Positions 57,663 through 64,000 of a DNA stretch of 64,000 nucleotides are shown here, piece after piece. The notes under the pieces were generated by a model. That model was not told the origin of the DNA. It worked only from the letters and a program-made list of their open reading frames with translations, and made no database searches. The position numbers were made by a program, and so were the translations under genes. Position 1 is the stretch's first letter. Each line of letters starts with the position of its first letter. The stretch covers positions 2,728,001 through 2,792,000 of the forward strand of contig RCTD01000002.1 in NCBI GenBank assembly GCA_014898415.1, given 5' to 3'. Origin of the DNA: Stromatinia cepivora (lineage: Eukaryota > Ascomycota > Leotiomycetes > Helotiales > Sclerotiniaceae).

Positions 57663-60600
57663 GTTATAAATCTGGTAGTTTTTAAATTTATATAATTTTT
57701 TATCCGATGATTATTAAATATTCAAGGGATTATTTTTAAAATATTATTTCTATTTTATTTATAATCCAATATTCATATCAATTTAGTTATTTTTATTTAA
57801 TATAATAAAGGATCAAAACGATCTTTTTTTTATAATTTATATTCAATAATTGAAGTAGTATTTACACTTGAAAAATAAATATCAAATTCAAGGAATCTGG
57901 GATTTAATTAATCCAAAAAACAATTTGTTTGTTTTTATATCAGTTATATTCATTTCAAGTTTTGATTTGATAAATAAGTTTATTTGTATTTAGATCGATT
58001 AGTTTTTAATTAAATTATCTATTTTACTTTTTGTTATCGATTTTCAAATTAAATATAATTAAGAGAAACAAATTCAATATCAAAAGGAATTCTTGGAATA
58101 TCTTATAGCGATCTAATTTAGAAAAGATATAAATAGAGATACAAAAATGAAAGATTCTGATGATAATATATCGGGATCTATTTCTAATAGATTTATTGCT
58201 TTATTCTCAATTATTTTTCAAGAAATCTTTTTCGAATTTGTTTTTTTCAATTAAAATATCGATATCGATAATAAGAATATATATAGAATTACAAAGTCTT
58301 TTATAATATTTACAAATAGATCGAATCATTAATTAATCAAATATACTTTATAAAACTATTCATTTTCAATCAGGGTATTATAGCTTTTCTATTCAAAACG
58401 ATCATCAATATATTCAAAAAAAAGTTTGTATTTATAATAACTATTGTTCAACTTATAGTATTATGAGAATCTTGATCTGTTCTAGTATAAGCTTTATTCG
58501 GCAAAACCGATTTTATTAAATAGTATAGGGATTGGATTATAATCTATATCAAAGCTTTTATTTACGAAATTATTGAAGTATAGAATGAAATCGTTATCAA
58601 TACTTTTCTATAAGTTATTGGTATTAGGATATTTTTAATTTAGGTAAATATTATAATTATATAAATCGAGATGAATAATCAATTCGGATTATTTAACCTT
58701 TTGTTTAAATAATTCAGAGATATTTTTGAAGGATTAATCTTTTAGGATTCTATTTCTTTAAAAACTAAAGGAGAACTATATTTTATATTTATTTTTTTTA
58801 AAATAATAAAAAGTTTAAAAAGAATAAAAAAAGTATCAACTCTGGAAATAATCAAAAGATTAAAAAGATCTAGGAATATCCTTGTAGAATCGAATTTAAA
58901 TAAAACAATGGAATTAATTATAATTATATTGTTTATAATTATAAAACTATAGAATTAACATTCATTGAAAGGATCAATCTATTGTTCAAAAGGGTATTCA
59001 GCGAAAATGAATTATAAGTAATTAGAGATCAAATAAGATCATATTTATGAAAACAATTTCATTTTGATTGAATCAAAAAGAAATGAATGAAAAGTTCTAT
59101 TGATCCTTTAGAATCTTTAATCAATACTGTTATCTTGGATATTCGATATAATCAATTAAGGGTATATTTTACAATAATGAAAATATATTATCTATTCAAT
59201 AATACTTTGTTTAATAATTGTAGTGTTATATATATTGTGAATGATATATTTCTATTGAATAATTATCGATATCGATTATCTGATTCTAATGATTTTGTAA
59301 AAGTAGGAATTTCCAGTTTCCAAATTTTAAGATGCAGGGTTCATATTATCAAAGGGATTATCAATAAGAAAATTACTTTAATAATGATTTGATCTTGAAT
59401 AATATAGTATTTATCTTTAGCTTTTATATTAATATCATTTCGAAAACTCGATTAGAGAAAATCGGTTTATGATTCTCAGAATATAATTGTATTCTTTATA
59501 AAGAAGATTATATAAATAATATAATAATTATTTAATATATTTGTACTGAAAATCTTGTATTCTTAAAATACAAATCATTTTTTATTTATTCAAATATTTT
59601 TATTTTTATTTTTATAAACAATCCTTTTATAATATATTCAATAATGAATAAAAAAATAAACAAAATATTCCATTATTCTCGTAATTCATTTTTTTCAAAA
59701 GAAAATACAAATAAAATATAATATAAATGCTCCGGATATTTGGGGAAGAAAGCTTTTAAATATTTAGTATTTGTAATATAAAATATTAAAATAAAAAGTA
59801 TTATTTATTCCAATTATATCAATTGTATTTACATTTATACAAAGCAAATCATTTTTTGCATTTCAAATAATCATCAATTATCTTAATCTTTTTATAAAAT
59901 CTAATAAAATCTTTTTGATTTCAATAAAAAGTATAACAATATATTATAATTTTTATTAATCTAAAAAATATATTATAATAAAATCTTTTCATATTTAATC
60001 TATTACAAAATATACAATGAAATATTTGTAATCATCCAAAACTTTATAATCTGAATTCATTATAAATATAATCTAATAATTATAATGATTAAACAGAATA
60101 ATAATATATTTATTATTGAAATTATAAAAACAATGTTATTTGAGAAATGAATTAAACAAAAAAGTATTGAATTCAAATTATTTTTGTTTTATATATATAA
60201 ATTTAATAAGGAATCAGAATATATAAAATAAGAAATAATCATAAAACAAATAAAAATATAAATCATAATAGATTTATTAAACAAATTGTAAATGAAAGTA
60301 ATATGAATTGTTATTTATCTATATAATATAAATCTTTTGAAAATCAAATCCTTTAAATCGTTTAATGAAATATTCAATATATAATTCTGTGATTATTTTT
60401 GTAAAGATAATTCTTTGTTTATAGAGAAAATATCTGACGATCTTTATTTCAATTGGAACAGAATCTATAGGTATAAATATTGAATTTACTTTTTGAATAA
60501 AAACAGAAAAACTAAAATTAATAGAAAATAATACAAAATCAATCCTTGAATATATATTAAATATTTAATGAGCTATATCCCAGATATATTGATCTATTAT

Positions 60601-62090
60601 ATATAGATATCCAAACTCGATAGAATTATTATCATTTGAAATATAATATTTAATAAGGAATTCATTTATCATATAAATTCCATTAATTAAATAATCGATA
60701 TTTATATTATAAAAGAATTTAAATAATTTACTAAAATCCTTGATCTACAAGATTATATCGAAATAAATAAAATAATTATTCAAAACAAGAACAATCATAA
60801 AGATTTCATTTATTTATTTATTTTTATAAATCAAAAAACTCTTAATTTATTTATCAAATATATTTCAGATTTATTATCTATAAACAAACTGATTTTAAAG
60901 ATAAATACAGATCTAGAGAGTAATAATAGAAATAAAGAAATCGATTTAGAATTATTCAATCTATTTAATCCTTTAGATGATGAGAATAAAGTATATAATA
61001 AAGATATATAAATATTAATTGATCTTTTTATTGGAGAAACTGAAAAAGCCGATTTTTTCATTAAAAAGCAATTATATCTTGCGAATAAAGATATTAATAC
61101 TATTTAAAGAAATATCTATAATAATAATACAGATCCCGACTTCATCGAATATATTGATATAAGGAATATAGAATATAAGTTTATTAATTATATTATCGAT
61201 ATTCTTTGTAATATATATAAAAATAACCCAAAGATTATTCTAATTGATTAATCTCAATATTCCAAAAGAAAATATATACATTAGAATAATCAATTAGAAT
61301 ATTCTATAAAGGAAATTCAGTTATTATAAAGATTACTATATTCTATATATTCATTTGATCAATTTATAAAGAATTCATGGATTTATAATCTCGAATAGAT
61401 ATCTAAAAGAGTTTATCTTTTAAAGATTGAAATATTCAGGGCTTAAATTAATCTGTTTGAATTTCAATTATATGATTACCATTCAAGATCATCTCTCTTT
61501 TAAGAATCATCTAATTCTTGTATTCTAGAATAATCAATATATATATGAAGGCAATTATATATATAATAATATTATCAAAAAAATAATCCCAATATTAAAT
61601 TCTATATAAAAACTATTATATTTCAAAGGACAAACTCAATAGAATTACTTTGTTTAAACAATTTTCATTCTATATTCTGATTTGATCAATAAGGAATAAA
61701 CGATATAAAAAAGTATTCTTAATTTGTAACAATTCATAATATAATCATTATTGAAATTAAAACAAAACCATTATTGTTTTTTATTAAATTTATAATTAAT
61801 AAATTACAAATAATATTATTTCTTCGAATTTATATATTTGCAATTTCTAAATTACCTCGTTTTTATTATTAATTAGAAGATCATCAAATAAGATATTAGT
61901 TTAAATAGAATTACAATCTTAAGGTTGATAATCTTAAAACTAGGAAAACCTAGTGTGAAATCGATTTTGGATCGGAACCTACAAAACCGATCCTTTTTTA
62001 ATGGATATTTATATATAAATATAATAATCAAGATCTAATTATTCATTATTGCTTATATTTAATAATATAAAAAGATCTTTAGATTAAAAG
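57663..62090 (+). pseudogene. gag-pol of copia G, degraded
   Basis: Collinear with E: gag 57663-59080; protease 59087-59392 (101 codons, NNTLFNNCSVIYIVNDIFLL and then SSFQILRC); integrase about 59470-60740; acidic linker 60831-61250; RT entry about 61920-62088, where AAACCTAGTGTGAAATCGAT corresponds to E 32322-32341. It is more heavily mutated than E. The 76-codon minus frame 60831-61061 is a shadow of the linker. Confidence 0.82.
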
Positions 62091-62372
62091 TGTGACGCAC
62101 AAGAGCCATAGTAGAGCTGAATAAACAGGGTCAATTATATTTTTTAGAATCTACAATTGAAGAACTATAACTCGTAAAAAGCGATTAGATATATATATAT
62201 AAATACTTATTTATAGATTATGGGGTTATATGTATATATTATTAGGATTACCATTTTATTATATTAAATCGTATAATTCGTAACATATGTATACAGATAA
62301 TCAGTTTATAAATTGATATAGGAAATAAAAGATATTATATAATTAATCTTCTATAATTCACGATTTGTAATA
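62091..62372 (-). repeat. 3' LTR of element H
   Basis: This 282-bp LTR matches 50545-50826. The sequence right of it, read on the minus strand, is TCTAAAGGAGGGGATAG directly before the LTR. That purine run is a polypurine tract, so this is a 3' LTR and the element body lies to the right. The left flank is AAAAG, inside copia G. Confidence 0.85.
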
Positions 62373-62389
62373 CTATCCCCTCCTTTAGA
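62373..62389 (-). other. Polypurine tract of element H
   Basis: TCTAAAGGAGGGGATAG on the minus strand, adjacent to the LTR. Confidence 0.75.
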
Positions 62390-64000
62390 AAAACTCATCT
62401 TCGAATATTTCATTTCTCTATTTCATTATTATTTCATCGGAAATCAAATTTTGTAAAGATTTATAAACTTTAAATCAATTAAATTGATCATTTTGATTAC
62501 TTTAATTAATTTATTAAAAATTAACTAAATTAACCAAAAGAATCAATCAAATTAATTAAAATAATAAATGAATTAATCAAATTGATCAAATTATTCCTTA
62601 ATTAGTTAAATTAATATTAATTCGTATTCTCCTTGATTTAAAGAATCTTTAAAAGGAAAAAGTTTCAATAAAAAAAAGAAAAAGATTGAATTATAGTATA
62701 ATGATAATAAATAATTAATATGATCAATTTCGAAATCGATCAAATTAATCAATCAAATTGATCAAATCAATTAAATTGAACGAAATCGACAAAGGTAATA
62801 TTATATTTCGTTTTTATTATATTCAAATTTTCTTTTGTATAATTTTTGAAATGATTATAAATATAAGTTTTTTAAAATATATTACCTTTATATTATTTTG
62901 ATGATAGCAATTTGTCTATTGTATAAAATTCGGATTATATATATATACAATCAAATTCCCTTGAATTTGTATAAGTTTTTGATCCTTTTACAATTATATA
63001 TATATATACTATCATAAAATCATAACATTTAATTTATTAAATTAAAAAACATTTTTCTCTCCCTTAATTTCATAAATGAATCATTATTTATATAATTATA
63101 ATTATCCTTTCCATTTTCATAAAACTTTATTCAATCAATTAATTGATTAGAAGAATCAAATAACATTGAATTGACCAGATAAAAATCATACAAGAAATAC
63201 AATAATATTTTAAAATCAGAAGTAGAATATCAGATAAGATTGATATTGCTATTAAGCTACAAGATTTTATATAATAAGGTTTTTTGTGCTTTCTTTATTA
63301 CTAAAACCTTTTCCATTTCTTATTCCGAATTATTAATTATATTAATAAACAAAGATAATTCAAATATCTAACCAGAAAAAGGATCGTTATATACTTTATA
63401 TAATCGATCTAGAAGAAAAACAGAATGAATTTTCATTATAATCGAAAATTCGAGTTTAAAAGAATTCCCAAATTGATCAATAATCTTGAATCTTCCTTGA
63501 ATTAGGAAATCCAGTTTTTTGAATGATCTTTAAATAAGATAACTCTTCATATTGAATCATATATAATCTCTGATATCGAAATCAATCTTATACCAATAAA
63601 CATTCATGGATTTCGATATCTTGGCTTAAATATATAATAAACCTTCTTTCGTTTATACAAAAGCTAATCTATTGTATTCTATATATATATAAATATCACA
63701 TATATTTATATCGTTTATTAACTTATTAACATCTTCCTTCTATTCCTATATACATTTCGATATATACCTATATAAGGTTTTGTAGGGTATGAACCCTTCT
63801 AAAGAGTTGTATAGAAAAATAAATTGTATATAATCCATTATAAATAGGAATTCTGATCAATCGTTTTGATAATAATTAATAAACAACCTTAACCATTCTT
63901 GAAGATATTAATTATAAATCTTAATTTGATTATCAATTTGGGAATAATGAATAATGGATAATTTGAGATTAATTTTTAGGATTTGGTTGAATTCCTTTCA
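62390..64000 (-). mobile_element. 3' internal part of LTR element H (unclassified)
   Basis: This is the internal region of H running out of the window. It has no frame over 60 codons. The part 62470-62780 is low-complexity sequence built from ATTAATT/TGATCAAATT units, perhaps the RIP-eroded remains of a charged C-terminal tail. The enzyme domains are not in the window, so copia versus gypsy is undecided; a chromodomain gypsy is one possibility. Confidence 0.55.
62470..62790. repeat. Low-complexity AATTAATTTGATCAA-type repeat
   Basis: Irregular repeats of AATTAA, AAATTGATCAAATTA and GAATCAATC over about 300 bp. Spacing is not constant, so it is not a clean tandem array. Confidence 0.55.

Larger units (their letters stand above)
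57355..62090 (+). mobile_element. Copia G: second copy of the E family, 3'-interrupted
   Basis: It starts with a 308-bp LTR (57355-57662) and continues collinearly with E from gag into RT, to the equivalent of E 32463. It lacks the Tc1/mariner insertion carried by E. It is interrupted at 62091 by the LTR of element H; its RT remainder, RNase H and 3' LTR would lie beyond the window. It is inserted in the inverted E-family fragment (left flank AATAT). Confidence 0.9.

Noticed and set aside
1..64000. CRISPR array, bacterial operon or organelle genome (suggested by extreme AT content)
   Set aside because: No regular spacer array, no bacterial gene layout, and no mitochondrial genes; directional C to T decay of eukaryotic retroelements explains the composition.

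Overview
This window reads as an AT-rich compartment of a filamentous ascomycete genome, made almost entirely of dead and nested transposable elements. The best clue is the mutation pattern. Different copies of the same LTR differ almost only by C to T and G to A, strongest where C precedes A (CA to TA, TG to TA), while CG dinucleotides often survive. That is the signature of repeat-induced point mutation (RIP). The element families (Ty1/copia with tRNA-iMet half-molecule primer sites, fungal Ty3/gypsy, Tc1/mariner) fit Pezizomycotina. I found no convincing host gene, tRNA, rRNA or CRISPR array. Family and species are not determinable from sequence reading alone.

Layout. 1-8039: three nested copies of a 5.4 kb copia family with 166-bp LTRs (C on +, B and A on -) plus a 1.7 kb gag-only LTR element at 551-2225. 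8040-18650: mostly a minus-strand gypsy remnant (K), split by a second gag-only element (8191-9866), a solo LTR (10579-10887) and a young copia derivative (I, 13079-16950). I has LTRs with no difference I could see and a 738-codon ORF; it keeps Gag and protease but has lost the integrase core and the RT/RNase H core. 18651-19607: no gene recognised. 19608-47727: a plus-strand gypsy element (J), about 10.1 kb without insertions, that has swallowed a solo LTR (20366-20666), an 8.25 kb copia element (E, 26348-42812) which itself holds a Tc1/mariner copy (28988-30366) and another copia element (F, 32628-39456), a foldback MITE (44116-44919) and an unmutated 445-bp TRIM (46684-47128). 47731-51388: AT-rich DNA with two solo LTRs. 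51389-56866: a further copia copy (D). 56867-57354: a minus-strand fragment of the E family. 57355-62090: a second E-family copy (G), interrupted at 62091 by the 3' end of a minus-strand LTR element (H) that leaves the window.

How the pieces relate. Target-site duplications resolve most nestings exactly: E (ATTTG), F (ATTAT), A (GAATT), I (TATTT), TRIM (GAAGT), gag-only copies (ATAAT, ATTTT), solo LTRs (ATATA, CTAGA), Tc1 (TA). Four unrelated LTR groups (A/B/C/D, E/G, I, TRIM) share a primer site beginning (G)GTTATGAG, the complement of the anticodon region of initiator tRNA-Met. The elements still readable (I, TRIM) and the gag-only family lack a polymerase and would depend on enzymes from other elements. 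The notable biology is therefore a set of non-autonomous LTR elements (gag-only, Gag-protease-only and no-protein) inside a RIP-degraded nest.
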